From the NCBI GenBank assembly GCA_950295325.1, contig OX485803.1, positions 51,973,554 to 52,033,553 of the forward strand: 60,000 bases of DNA, given 5' to 3'. Below are positions 32,760-46,499 of this stretch, piece by piece; positions within the stretch are counted from its first letter, which is position 1, and each line of letters opens with the position of its first letter. The translations under genes and the position numbers were made by a program. This DNA is from Polytrichum commune. Lineage: Eukaryota > Streptophyta > Polytrichopsida > Polytrichales > Polytrichaceae. The notes below the pieces were generated by a model, which worked only from the letters and a program-made list of their open reading frames with translations, was not told the DNA's origin and did no database searches.

Positions 32760-35700
32760 CACCTATCATGCATTTTCATGGGTCCATGTGAAGTCAATAC
32801 AAGTGCTATGACAATGGCAACACGCATTTTGTCTTGGAGAATTCTCTATGTATAGGAGTTCACCACCATTGGTGAGCAAAGAATATAAGATGAGGGCTAT
32901 TATTTAAGAGTTTATTATGAGAATATTCTACTCATTTCATGTGGCATGAGGTGAACGTTGTAGTAAAAAAACACGTTCTTTTTAGTTTGATGTAAACCAC
33001 CCCATGTCATTTCCATGACATTGTAGGGCACCTACATTCGAATCAAACTTTTTGAGCTTTCATTGACTTCAATGAATCCGACCGTCCATAAGGTGCCAAC
33101 TTCAATACTATATGTGAAGATCCTCGGCTGTATAACAAACAAGTTTAGGGTTAGTTCTACATGTTTCAAAAACATATAATATGAATTTCAAAAGTTTGAG
33201 TTGGTTTTTTGCTTAGAGTTGTAAAGGATATAATTGATGTTTTAAATAACTTATTACGCTCCACCATAATATGTTCCCAATTATTTCCTTAATTTGAATA
33301 GGACCCCATTTTTGGAGGATGTTCCCTTGCCATACCTATAATGTAGCCTTTTTTTAAGACATATAACTTATTTGTAATATGACTCAAAATAATTTAAAGT
33401 AATGTTTTTAAAAGCATACATCTAGAGCTTACAAGGTAATGTCGAATCAAAGCAATGTGCATATATGATTATTACTTGAAATTTTCATAAATATACATAT
33501 ATTGATTTTTATTAAAAGGAGTTGCCACCTGGGGGGGGGGGAGCTTTTTTTTTTTACACAAATTGAAAATTGAATCGCAAGAAAGAAATCAAAATACAAT
33601 TGCCCCAAGAGAACCAACACAACCCAAGGGGGAATCAAGAAATAATGCCCATCTAAGGTCTAACCTTCCAAGTGACCACTAAGTTGTAGGAGAACTCAAT
33701 ATGTGATTGTTGATGGTATTCTAATATGCATTCATAGTGACCTATTACGATCACTTCACAAATGCTTGTATGTTCACTATTATATGCATGTGAATGGACT
33801 CAATGATTATGAGAGGATGATAATTATGAAGGGTATATAAGTAAAGTTGAATGGCATAAAATATCAACAATGTTGACACATCCTAAAATACTACTATAAT
33901 GATCACATTTAGGAACATGTGCGACGATTGCAATGGATGTGAGGGTGATTTTGAAAAACAACTATGTTTGGAGGACGTGAAAAAGCTTGATAGTCTCTAA
34001 TAGATCTTAACAAAATATTTTCATCTATGGTGAACATAGAGATAAGAAACATTTGGTTTCATTCTTTTTGTTCGCTTGGTTTCTCCAACAATATTGTGCT
34101 GGTAATTGGATGAAAAACATTCATGATCATAGATACATTAGAAATATTATATGACGTTTTGATAGAACAGAGAGCGCCAATGAATAACCCCCAAGGGGTG
34201 TACTCAATCTAGACTGAATATGGACCTAATGTAGAGGACCAATATCACGTGAGTGTGCACTTTCAAATCCCTAGAATTGATACAAAGAAACATGTGAAAA
34301 GAAGACCCCCATGTTAAGCTTTATGCAAATTACATATAGTAGAAAACCTTAACTATATTGTGTTGTATTCTTTGAAACAAATAGAAATGAAAATGAGAGT
34401 TTTCAATTTAAACCGTAACCCAATTTCGAAACCTACTTTCATTTCATTTGATTGATTTTTTATGTTACTTTTTGTCAAAGGATAAAACTAAAAGTAATGA
34501 GATAACATTGAAGACTTGGACCCTAAAAATGAGATTTACCCAGGGGGTATTACCATTATTTTGCACTCACGTGGTACCAATGGTATTTCAAAACTAAGAG
34601 TGATACTTGCAACGAACATGGTAGTGTATGTTGGAAACGTAAATAAGTGTGGAAGATAAAGTTTCACTAATGACTCACATTGAATCAAGTGCCAAGAGAA
34701 TGAGTTGTGAAGTAATATGTGATAATTCTGAAGGTTGTAATGGATGACATGTAAGGATGAGTCTAAGAGTAAAGTTCAAATATGTGAAGGATCAAGGATG
34801 TGAAAATCATGCAAATGAATCGAATCGAATGGATGGAATATTTTTTTTTACGTCTTATTCACCTTTCTTTTACTACAAAAGTATATTTGCTTAGTGGCAC
34901 ATGTCACACTAGAATGATCAACATAAATCCACAAGGGAGGGGGTTATAAAATAACATGTGTATTCATGAAATTATTATTATATATAACTATATGCTTTAA
35001 AATCAAATATCCCATGTATTATTCTATTTGCTTTGAAATAATTTAGATGGCCCTATCTTTAATCGCATCACTTTTTTTGGAACAACAATTACCTTCCCCC
35101 TCCCCCTTTTTGTGGAAGATGTTGTTTATAATTTACGACTCTTGTCATCCCACACAATGACATTTTCATGTGGTTTGAACTAGTAATAAATTCACAAAAA
35201 AAAATTATAGTATTGTACAGTGCCCGGGAAGTTTTTGGGCATATATAGTCGGTCAAGATCCATGTGATTCTAAATCCTGCTGGTTACATGTTCACATAAT
35301 CTTCCAGTTTTCTTTATTAAATGGAGGTATATTCTTCTATAGATTCCTCTTAAATGATCGGTATTCTCCCCGAGCCCTAGTATTGTAGTTTCCCACATTA
35401 CATGAAAAAGAACAATCATCACAATGGCTCGTTGACCATTGAAAGCTCTTAAACTTTGTGATAAGATTTAGGGTGGCAAAAGTATAACTTTTTTAAAATG
35501 TTTGGCTTGTAATGAATGTGTTTCTTGGTCAACCCTTGACAAATCACATACCCATTGAATTTTGTGTCTATATTAAAATTTTAAAAATAAAAAATGTACA
35601 GCCTGATATTGTGTATCAAAAAAAGAAAAAGAAAAAGAAAGACTCATGCATGAACTCTAGCGTAATGAGATTGTATGTGTGTAGTTTCATTATTGGTTTC

Positions 35701-38700
35701 TATTAATAGAACAAACAAAAAGCTAGTCTTACATGTGGATCAAATTTCTTGGTACGGATGCAGATTTTCTTTTGTTTTACAAACATACTACATCACCCGC
35801 TTGCTTCTCAAAGTATACGCACATTTGGGGGTGTCATCAATCGCCCCTAAGTTAGTTCCCTTCCTCCAAATAACCAAATGCTTTTTTGATGTGCATGGAT
35901 CGATGTCGTAAAGGAGAGTGTTACATGCACTATCATTTAATGACAATCAATTGTGTATAGTTACTTAAATCCTAGTTCCCATTCCGTAACTTAGTTTTCA
36001 CATGCCGTTATGCGGAAAAAGGCATGCATGTGAAGATTATCGGAGCCAAAATTGTCCCCCCCCCCCCCCCCACACACACACACCCCCAACCCCCACCTAT
36101 ATTGTGTTTCCTTCTCGTCCTTGAAAGGCCTTCCAAATTTCGGCCCAAAATGTGGCTTACCCAACCGCACCCCGAAACTTGCCTTGTCCGGCACACTTAA
36201 AGCACGGATGTTTGCTTCACATGGGGATGGATGTTAAGTTAGGGTATGGTGAAGGGAGCATTCAAATGCCCATTTGATTCTTTGGAGCTTGCACTAAGGG
36301 TGCACACCAAGCCAAGCTTTTGGAACCCCTCGTTTGCATTATTTCCTCGCATCGAATCTTGAGCCGCCACCCCATGAACACACGTTTTTGTAGGTTGTTA
36401 AGAAACATATTGAGTAAGAAAAGGTCTGAGATGACCCTAAACTACCGGATGATAGTGGACGTGTACTCATTTCCGAATGGAGTGGTTGGCAGTTTGATTA
36501 CCGTTGTGAAATCTTCTGTTTACTTGACGGGAAAAAGAAAGAAAAAAACTAGGTAGGTAGGTAGGGAGCCAAGAGCCCACCCACCGCAAGGTAGGCAATA
36601 AACCCCACCTTGTACCAAGAGGATTCTTGAGTAGTGTAGTAGGGCCAACTGGCTCAAATTCACAACGGATTGCCTGACTTTGTTATTTATTTATTTGATT
36701 TGAGATATAAAGAACTTCAAATTATATTTGAAAAAAAAAACCTCAATTTGTATTTTGAGTGGCATAAGTGATGTAATACACATTGGTTAATTTGCTCATG
36801 CTTCCGTTCACATTCTAGAGTGCCCCTCAAGGAATAGAATCCACTCTTTAAAGAACATAACCCAATCTCTTGCCATCCTCTTATAGGTTCTCTACATCGG
36901 GAGCAACCCTATTATTTTTGGTTATAAAAAGGCCGGATTGTAAAATTCAATAATACAAGTTGAATAGCTTTTTTTCTCATAGAGGAAACCACCATAAACA
37001 TCTCCAAATTTGGATGGGATAGCCGTTTTTGGATGACGATGTCCAAATTTTGATGAAAGTATATACTATCATCACTCCAATGATTGTTTCTAATATAAGA
37101 CCTCTCAACACACAAATCCTCTCATGCGCTCTTTATATCCGAAGAAAGAGGTTGGGCTAGAAAGGTTATATACTTTCATCCAAATGTAATTCTGCACACA
37201 AGTGAGTAAGGAAACAAATTTGGATTTGCAAATATCATCTTGCAATAACCGTGTGTTTCCATATCCTACGAGAAGTGGGTGAAGAGAGAGAGAAGAGTGT
37301 CCGTTTTAAGACCCGCTCACATTACCTTATATGGTTTAGGTTTTCCATATTCCACAAGATGATGATCGACCCATGAATGTCAAGACCGACGTCCTCCTTC
37401 AACAAACAAGGCATGCTCATGTTATTCCTTGAGTCCCACACTTTGTACAATTATTGTTATTATTCCACGGAGTGAATTACAAGCTTGTTAACCATGAGAA
37501 TCCCATGGTCCCCATCAAGAACCATCATGAGAGGAAGTGTGTTGAAGATGACAACTAACTTCACTTACTCCACTTAAATGAAGATAACTGCTCTTAGATC
37601 TAGCTACCGTAGGGTGATGTCTAGTTTGACCCCCCAAAAATAATGTGTGGAAGAATTTTGCCACATGGCATGTCCACAATGGTCAAGACATAGCTCAATC
37701 TTATGTGGAATTTAGTTTTTGGCATTCAAAGTATCGAACCAAACAACACTCTACGATAGCTTGCAAAAGGCCTTAACATGTTTGTGCAATATTGGAAGAC
37801 CATACTAAATGTGTGTCCGATCTAAGAACAATGCATCCATAAAATACCAAACCACCTATTGTTGTATACTAGATTTAACAAGTTTTGGACACAAATAGTT
37901 AGGGGTTAAAGCCTTTCAATTGTATGAATTGTTGAACCTAGTTTGCTAACACATTTTCATCACATACTCTAATGTTACCACAATAAATGTGAGTTTGGGG
38001 TCCATTTAAACTTGCAAACCTTGCATACACCACTCAAAGATTGATGTCAACTCCAAAGGAGTGACCACATAAGGCATGCATACGATACATGATGGTCCAC
38101 ATACAAAAACCTCCAAAACCCAAGCATGTCCACCAAACCAATTGGGTGCAATATGGACCGTTTGGACAATCGATTCTCTACCAACCATGGGGCAAGTAAA
38201 ATTCCATCATTGAGCTTTGGGTTTCAAATACATGACCCTTGTTCTTTTTTTCTTTTCTTGTTTAATTATTTTTATTAATCGCATCAATATCTTCCTGCGA
38301 TCAATTACTTGGGCTGAAAAGTATACAACCTTGGATGCAAATACATGCTTAGGATATTGATCATCAATCTCCTAATTGTACCTTTTTTATTTCCACTTAA
38401 AAATAAAAGAATGTACATAATACGATTGAAATCTAAACCATGCAATTTCAAGATTGAGTGAGGACTCGTAGAACGAGTGTAGATAAGTTGCACAAGTCTT
38501 TGAGAGTTGGCACCACATGCGTGTAGAACCATTATCAAAACTCCCAATGTACATAATTTCATATAAAAAAGCACACTATACATAGAATTCATGGACTAAA
38601 TAATAAATTCATGTATGTACCCAATTTTTTGGAACTCCTAGAGTAACTTGTTGCCATTATGTATACAAAATAAATAACTTGAATTTATATATATATTTGA

Positions 38701-39425
38701 TGTTCCTTGGGTATATGATCATAAATCCCTTTGTATTGACAAGGTCATTCAAAATTAATGCAAGTTGATAAGTTAATGCACTCAATGTATTGCCTTTTGA
38801 ATGAGTGGTTTTGAAATTTTGTAGATATAAGGTATATATGGAGGAAGTATATTCCTCTTGTGAGAAACCGTTAGGCTACATTGAGTGCCCCCCTCCTCAT
38901 AAGGTCGAACGTTGGGCACCTTAGTCCATTGAAGTTGACCTCTTAAACATCCAATCTAAATTTCCAAAATGAGTTGGGTTATAGATGAAATGCATAATTA
39001 TTTTAAGTTGTGCTTCTCAAACAAAATGGTTAGTAAATAATGCTTCATAAATTTCAATGATTATTTGAAGTCATTTTAAGATGACATCCATATTATTAGA
39101 AGTTGCATTCAATCTTGTGAATTATGATGTAGGAGGATACCCTCAAGAATTGCGCTCTTTTCGAGTGTGGGAGCCACGTGCATGGGTAATCCCTTATAAA
39201 AAACATCACACATACATTTTTCAAAACCAAAAAGTAGAACATACATACAAATCATAGACTACATAATAGTGTCATATAAGCAACTTGAAGAATTTAAAAA
39301 AGACATTTCTTGTATATAAGCTCTTAATTCACTTTCCATGCAATGGCCCTAGTCAAATGGAAAAAATATCACAATGTTGGAAATTACTTGAAAATAGCTT
39401 TTCAGGTAGCTCATTCACGGCTGGG
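32760..39425. other. Long stretch without a recognised gene
   Basis: AT-rich throughout. It holds G11 at 33531-33541, C16 at 36056-36071 followed by a short CA run, an A/AAAAAG-rich stretch near 35619-35641, and an AGGT microsatellite near 36551-36566. 36605-36670 (TTGTACCAAGAGGATTCTTG then GGCTCAAATTCACA) resembles 12085-12145, just upstream of the LRR fragment. None of the open frames could be assigned. Confidence 0.45.
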
Positions 39426-39690
39426 GCTAGAGCTCATGGGCACGCCCCAACCGGCCAAGCCATGATCCCATCATGAGGAAGGGGATGTCAGGGTTGGGGC
39501 ACGTGATCCGGCACCCTCGGGCAACCCCGTCCATAAAAAATTTTAAAAAAAAAAAAAACCCCAACTAACAATTGTTGCCCGCCCTGCCCGATCCCCCCCC
39601 CCCCCCCCAAAAAAAATAAAAATAAAATTGCCCTTGCATTCTTGAAGGCCACTTGTCCACAAATCCCATATTGAGTGCATTTCAACTTTA
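39423..39690. repeat. Dispersed repeat of about 260 bp, copy 1
   Basis: Direct copy of 59580-59820. Both begin at GGCTAGAGCTCATG, contain CCATGA...ATCATG and TTGNGGCANGNGATC-NGGCACCC, and end with CCCTTGCATTCTTGA-GG, TTGTCCACAAATCCCATATT and GAGTGCA. The AGGGTTG-GGCA words have some likeness to pol III boxes, so a SINE is possible but not shown. It includes A-runs and C16 at 39593-39608. Confidence 0.65.
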
Positions 39691-39699
39691 TAATATCTT

Positions 39700-41140
39700 T
39701 TACATCCAAGTTCATTACACGCTTTATTAGCATACACTTACATGCATTTGGTTTCACTTTGAGAATGAAATCCCATTCAATTGCTTATTTATTGAGAAGA
39801 AATAAACATATATATTGAATTTTGGATCTTCAAAGTGAGTAGCAATGGATAACTCCGAATGGCACCCACACTAATTAAGAAAAATAGTTTAGTTGCAAGA
39901 GAGAATGCATCACCACACCTCGATGAAACCCCAAAGCACATTGTGTAACTTACCTACCCGAACATCAAAGTCATGGATTCTTTCTTCTTCTTCTTCTTCT
40001 TCTTTTAAGTGTTTCCCTCCGAGGCATGATTCTTGGCATTGGGCGCTACTTTAGAGAAGAAAGTTTAGTGTACCTACAAATTTCCAAGAACCTTGGGGCC
40101 GTGGGGGCTAGGGCCTAGGGCGGCACCCCGAGCGAAGCACTTGTTGGAAGTTGGGTCGAAAGTAGGTAGAAAGAAAATATAGTTTTCTTGAGAGTCGAGA
40201 ATGAAGTTTCTTTAATTGTTCCCTTTTCCTTGGAGTTTGCGAGGAGCCATCAATCTCGATGTTCACAATCATGCGACAAGCCTAGCTAACCCCCCTTGCC
40301 CAATGGGCCGGCTCCACGGCACGCATGACAAGGGCCTTGTTGTTTATTTGACTCTCCTTTTATATGATCCCTTACCCCTAGGTGTGCCATCTTCAACAAC
40401 GAATACTTGATTCCCGCATGGGATAACTCCAAACGTGAAACCCTAGGTGTCTCCTTTATTTCCATACGTTCTACAATTACCATAACGTTTAAGGTGCTTA
40501 ATGTCCGGTTTAATGTCAAAGTGTAATTTTCACATAGGATTTAAGTGAGGTCCAACCAACGTAAGATTGTCATGTGGTCCAAATTTCAAACACAAATGTT
40601 CACTCAAAGCCAACATATGAAGCACCTTACGGAATTATTGAGAGGTTTCATGTTGATAATGTATGCACCGAACTAAGAAACTTGCTAAAATTAACTACAC
40701 ATTAACTTATAATTTTTGGGGTTTGTTAGTTCACATACACAATTCCCATGTGCAGGTACAGCACGAGCCACTTTGATCCAATGTACTCTCTAAAACTCCA
40801 TAATAACAACCTCCTTAATGTCACTCCTTCTCGTATATCCAAAACGTATTTTCTTAGTTTGAATTTTACTCTTATCAGCATGTTTCCCTCCCCTGTATCA
40901 TGGGGTTTTCCATTGAAATGAACCACTAACGAGTTTAAACCTCACATTTGCATGCATCACATTGTCATCATTGTAATTATTTTCATTATTGCAATGTTGA
41001 CTTTCTGTGATTCCATAATGTTACATGCTATACTAATTTGGTTTTACATCCATGTTAACACTACATGAATCCTTAATATCATGTGCACATTGTTTGCCGC
41101 AAATGTGATATTACAGAGTTTAGAGTTTACTTTGAAATTG
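39700..41140. other. No gene; solo repeat arm and (TTC)n
   Basis: 39846-39892 is a solo arm of the inverted repeat family at 28557-29111 (TAACTCCGAATGG then CCCACACTAATTA). A TTC microsatellite lies at about 39978-40005. 40080-40130 is a short GC-rich patch. No coding region recognised. Confidence 0.5.
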
Positions 41141-41145
41141 GTGGC

Positions 41146-42034
41146 TACATTGATATGTGCAATTAGGTTGCCTTCAAGGTTAAGTTGCATATTTACCCTT
41201 GCAAATTACCTTGGATCAAAATCATGTCACAAAACTCATGACCTTGTTTATTCATTCATATAGGAACCACAATATAGAAAATAAATCATGTTTTTTTTTG
41301 TTATTGTGGTCATAACCATTCAAAATAGTGTGGAATGTCGATAAATTAGTGTGGGGCAACCGGATTGCACTTAACAATGTACATGTTAGCAACAAAGGCT
41401 TCTTGTGTTGTTTGTCATCCAGTTGGGTGGGAACGAATCTCGGATTCTAAGCACCATTCCTTCCGTATACCACCTTCCTTCAATTTCATCTCCTACAATT
41501 TGGGTGTCTATTCAAAATATCTAATTCAATATCGAGGATTACAAATAGCCTTGTGGGTGTGTCTTTCAATACCTATACTAGGTATACATAAAGTCAAATG
41601 TGTCATGGGGCACATGTTGTGGCATAGTATAGCCCATAAATATTCAAAACCCAAGCCCAAAGATATGAGTTCAAATTTATATGCAAATTACAAGCGACAA
41701 AGTGGATAAATCATGGATGAATGTAAGGGTTTATGGCATTCAAATTCTATACCCACTTACGTCTTCTAAGACCGCATGCCAATGTTCCACACACACAATT
41801 GGCCAAAGCTACACTTCTATGTGCAAATAGGTTGCTCCACGCTAATTCGTCAACATTCCACACTATTTGGAATATGTATTACCACAATAACAAAATATAG
41901 TTTTAAAACTTTCTATTGTGACTACTTTATGAATGACTAAACAAAGTTATAAGTTTTGTGATCTAATTTTGAACCAAGATAATTTGTAAGGATTACGAGG
42001 CAATCTATTCATGAGGGCAAGCAAATGTCATTAT
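41146..42034. mobile_element. Element with about 210-bp terminal inverted repeats
   Basis: The left arm (about 41146-41363) and right arm (about 41826-42034) are inverted, diverged copies. Paired landmarks are CAAATTA-CTTGG-TCAAAAT, TGTTTA-TCATTCATA, TTTTGTTATTGTGGT and AATAGTGTGGAATGT-GA. A solo copy of the right arm is at 4957-5150. The interior includes a 114-codon frame (41365-41709) without recognised motifs; its first bases overlap the arm boundary. The outer ends fade gradually, so no target duplication could be read. Fold-back or Mutator-like types have such long arms, but the class is open. Confidence 0.6.
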
Positions 42035-42035
42035 C

Positions 42036-42493
42036 TATGTAGATGTCTTGATGTTGGAGTTGGGCTACCACCACATGTATTGTGGTAACAACGTCTACTC
42101 AAAATACACCTCCCATAGGTTTGTGGTTAATCTATTCCATTTTGTCTCATTTGACTAATTTTAGGCTGCTAGTGTTAAATTATCTTTCAAAAAGTAGTTT
42201 TGCCTTATAAACATGCAAATAAAGTTTGGTAAGATTGGTGGGGTCTAGCCTAAAAAAAGGCTTGCGCAATTCTTCAGATTGAATCCTACAATGTGGTAAG
42301 TAAAGAGTTCCCAACAATCTTTTTGGGGTAAAGGGGGTCTAGTAAAAACAAGACGCCCATATGTTTGTGGTACATAGCATCCCAATTAGGTCTAAGTAGA
42401 CAAATTCTAGGTATCCAATTTCAAACTATCTCTAGCAACAGTGAATGTGCTATAATACAATATACTGCATTTTCATCATCCGTAAGATTAGTG

Positions 42494-42524
<31 letters not shown>

Positions 42525-43834
42525 TGGGGGGGGGGGGGGCTCAAAGGGCATGACATCTAGCCTTGCCATGAACATGTCGGACTAGAATTTGCTTGAGATT
42601 AGACTCCTATATTGTTGAGTCCCCTATCAAAATTTGAAGCTATTTTTACTTAGATGGTGTAGGAGACATAAATTTAAACATGTCATTATGTTTGTTGCGC
42701 AAGTTATTTTTTGACAAATTATTATGGTGTATCAGGTCATACATCACTGAATCCAACAACCCCACATAAAACATATATAGAAAACTTACACTTCAAATCT
42801 AGTAGTTCATGCCACCTAGACTCCAAGGACACTATAAGAATATGAAAATGAGATGAGAACCCTCTTATGCTAACCTTAGAAACACCAAGCATATTCCACT
42901 CTAAGCGGAAACCTAAATCAAACATTCTTGCAAACCCATCCCACTAAAACAAATATTGGTGATTTCGATTGATACATTGCAATTGATAGGGGGATGACAA
43001 TCCCATTAAAATGCCGCTAATCTTTGCCTAATGATCATAAAGACTTTAGCTTGACATTTAAACAATTTAAACAAGACAACATTGAATACAATATTTACAT
43101 CATGAACTCAAGTCATGTAGCCCATGTAATAAGTCGTGGTTCATAGTAGACCATAAATCAAGAATCCTTGATCCCTTTATTGGTATGCTATATTCTTCCT
43201 AATGTGCACATAACGGTAGGTAGTATGTACAAACCTGCCTATGTTTTTCTATGGCATTTTTATTTCGATTGGTAAGGGACACTATGTTAAGGGACCTACA
43301 TGTTTTTTTAACATTTTTAGCCTCTTGAAAATGACGCGGACCTTATGTTTTGCCTCATGTGGTTTCTAACTTTCCTATGAGTGCCCACCCCAGGAATAAT
43401 TTTTTTTCCACGCAAAGAAACTTAAATAAACAAGGGATCCCCATCATGACAAAAATGAAGCACCCCCCTGGTCACATGGCTCAAGTGCAAACTTGTAGTT
43501 ACATGAGAAACCCTCTTGAAGAAGGTTGTTGGTTCTCTCATATGTATCCACACAACCACCTTCCTAATTCTCAAAGCATCTAAGTGATGTAGGACTAACC
43601 TATTTTCTCCTATTTTAACCTATTTTGGTTAAATGAACCAAACATCCAACAAGAGATTGTTTCTTTTCTCTGCTTCTAACCCCCCCCCATCTCACATTGA
43701 TTTGGGACCACCCTAATGTCCAAGGTAAATAGCCTTTGGCATTAAGTATGTTATTACTACTATGTGACCAATTCATTTTGCACTTGCGGAGAATTGAATC
43801 CGGAAGCAAAAGCATATTCCATCAATTCTAAATG
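42036..43834. other. No gene; (GT)n joined to poly(G)
   Basis: Contains (GT)14 at 42497-42524 directly followed, after one T, by G14 at 42526-42539, and C8 near 43681. Open frames have no recognised motif. Confidence 0.5.
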
Positions 43835-43839
43835 GTTAC

Positions 43840-45565
43840 TGTAAGCTCAATTTTTTGGCAATCGCCTGGCTTCGAAGCCCAACCCACTAATTTAGTGACT
43901 ATTAGCAGCAATAGTCGCTTAAGGGCAATTAGCCAGTGTGAACAGTGGGCAATAGTCATTTTGAAGACAGTTACAACTAACTTCACCTCCCCCGCTGATG
44001 AGGAGGAGGCTGGCCATTGCCGAAGTGGGCTATTTTCATTGTAGTATCAGACATAGTCTCAAAGTAGGAGCAATTAGGCTGTTAGGAAGTTCGAGCACCC
44101 AGTGATTGAGGCCGAACCATTAGCAATAGACAATGCCAAGCATGGAACTGGCAGTAGTGGACAATGTGGAGAGCTGAGTGATTCAGACTCTCAGTAAACT
44201 TTGATTTTGATCAGTGTGAACAAATTATCTTGGAAGTGCAATGGTCTTGGAAGTGGAAGTTGTTGTTGTGTGCAAGCTGTTGATAAATGAAGAAGTGGTT
44301 GCATCTGATTTATGGCAATGGTCTTAAGTCTTGAACTGAGTTATCATACGCCAAGAGGGCGAGGAGCTATAAGAGAAAGTTGTGACAGAATATGGCAATA
44401 GTCTGAAAGTGGCCATAGTCAAGAAAGAGGTTTCTTTGAGTCTGAAGTGAGAACCGAGGGCTATAGACATTGAGCGTAAGTATCTGGGCAATAGCCGTAG
44501 GAAGTGACTGAGGGCATTGGCAATTGAGCGAGTGATTGGTAGAGTCTTAGAAGAGAGTGAAGAAAGGCCATAGCCAACATCGAAAGGAGTCAAGAGAGAG
44601 AGAGAGAAAAAGAGGAGCCAGGGAAGGCAAGAAGACCGAGAAATTCAATTGCCTGTGTTATCTGGCTATCGCCTACATGTAAACCGAGAGGCAATTACCA
44701 GGAGTGGGAGAGCAACAGTCTCCATGGCCGTTGAGTGAGTCAGAGTGAGAAGAGGGAAAGTAAGGCTAGACCATAGCCCTTACATGTGTCATGCCAGTGA
44801 GAGAAAGGCTCTTGAGAGGCAAGTGTACTAGATGATAGCCTAGGCAGAGCTACAAGATATTACCCGGCGTGTAGCCTAAGCAGGACTGTAAGGACAAAGA
44901 CATAGTTAGTAGCAGGCTGTAAGCTGCAATAAGACATTACCCTCTCATGAGAGAGATTGTTACTTAGTGAAAGACATTACCGAAGGTGAATCCTTTTAAG
45001 CTTAAAATGAACTTAAGTATTAATCAAGTAATATCGCCTGAATTGTTGATGCATTGATTAGGTATGATCTTGTGTTGTTTGTGGTGATGAGTTGCCAGAC
45101 AAGTGGAAGATGAAGAGGATGGTTACAGTTTTGAGAAGAATGGCCGAAAGACTGTAAGTTAAACTAAAAAGGTTTAATTTGAGATTATTGCGAAAGCTCC
45201 ATTCTTGTTGTGCAAGATGATGTGGTATGCTAAAGACATTACCCCGGACTACGGTCCCGACCAATTGCCAAGGACTACTTGCCAAGCTTTTGAGCTTCAC
45301 GACTGAAATAGGTCAAGACATAGAGTGATAGAAAATTACCTTATGATAGGACGGAATCACTCACTACTGGAGATGCACAAAAGAACCATAAGAGTGTAGG
45401 ATAAGTATAATAATAAAGGAATTAAGAAGGAAAAGTCATAAGTTGTTAATCTAATCCTCAATCCAATGTGACAATAACCAGTATAGACACTAGCTCAGTC
45501 TTCCTAGAGACCTTAGTTCCCTGGGTTTTTGGTTGTTTTAAAAGACATAGTAAAAACTTACTACA
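43840..45565 (-). mobile_element. Solo LTR of family B, 1,726 bp, TSD GTTAC
   Basis: On the minus strand it starts TGTAGTAAGTTTTTACTATG (from 45565) and ends TTGAGCTTACA (at 43840), TG...CA. GTTAC stands directly at both borders (43835-43839 and 45566-45570), a perfect 5-bp duplication. Relatives in plus orientation are at 24850 and 29286. The 43850-44680 part is studded with the imperfect palindrome GGC-N-AT-N-GCC (43857, 44012, 44487, 44566, 44664, plus an 11-base form at 43924). The word GACATTACC recurs at 44850-45245. No internal retrotransposon region is present. Confidence 0.85.
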
Positions 45566-45570
45566 GTTAC

Positions 45571-46290
45571 ATATGCCATCTTCATCCGCACTCACCTCCC
45601 CCACTTTCCTCCTTTCTTCCCAAACACGCATGGGGTCCACTCAATTGGAAAACTCCACGTGTCATGTGAATGTTAAAATTGCATGTTTGATTTAGTGATT
45701 CCACAAGAGGACATGCTTCATCTGTGGCCTTTGGTGTGTAAATTGTATGCATCCTTTTTCATCCATCCCCACCACAACGGTTGTTGCGTTGATGATCCAT
45801 ATGTTGTCCATCCACACGCCATGTATGGCTTTTCATCCATGCTACTAGGGGGCTCCAACTGAATATTATTATGGATGCCTTGTATTGAGAGGGATGCCAC
45901 GTGGATGCCTTGGAGTGGTGGCCAAGCATGCATGTCTAGTCCCATTGGATGACAAGTGTCATTTGGAGACGCCACATAGCACGTTGGACATGGAACTGTT
46001 TTCCGACCACATCAACTTCTCGGGGGACGCAACAATGATATGTCTTAACAACACAATTGAGGTGAGGGTGTGGTGGTGGGTTCAAGGAGGTATGAAATAG
46101 AATATTATAGAATGTGTCAATTTAAAACACGAATAACACAAAGATTGCGAAGTCTAGCATGATTTGAAACTTTTCCTTCATTCAATTTGGTGTTCTCTTA
46201 AGGTAGGTGAAGGGTTGGGTTCAAGACCAAAGAAACTCCAAAACCATGCAACCTATTGGTCATTAGCAAAATTTTGGACCCAAAGAGTTT
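45571..46290. other. No gene recognised
   Basis: Open frames on both strands between 45718 and 46100 overlap each other and carry no recognised motif. No strong repeat structure was noticed. Confidence 0.4.
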
Positions 46291-46293
46291 ATG

Positions 46294-46491
46294 TTAGGGT
46301 TTGGGTCCAAATTATGGAAAATTCAAAGTAGTCATAGTATGGCATCACTTTCCTGCCAATATTTGTCGGTCCTCACTCAAGAACACACTCCTCCTAGTTT
46401 ATGAAATGAATCTTCTAGCTTGAGTCCAATCTTGAGACCAAAATCAACTAATTGGGTTTTGGACCCCAAGTTTCTTGGACCCAAACCCTAA
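46294..46491. mobile_element. Small inverted-repeat element, 198 bp, TTAGGG ends
   Basis: Perfect 17-bp terminal inverted repeats, TTAGGGTTTGGGTCCAA (46294-46310) and its complement (46475-46491). A diverged copy in the opposite sense, lacking one end, is at 6319-6445. TG flanks both sides, too short to prove a target duplication. The ends resemble the plant telomere repeat only over one unit. No coding capacity. Confidence 0.65.
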
Positions 46492-46499
46492 TGGCTACC

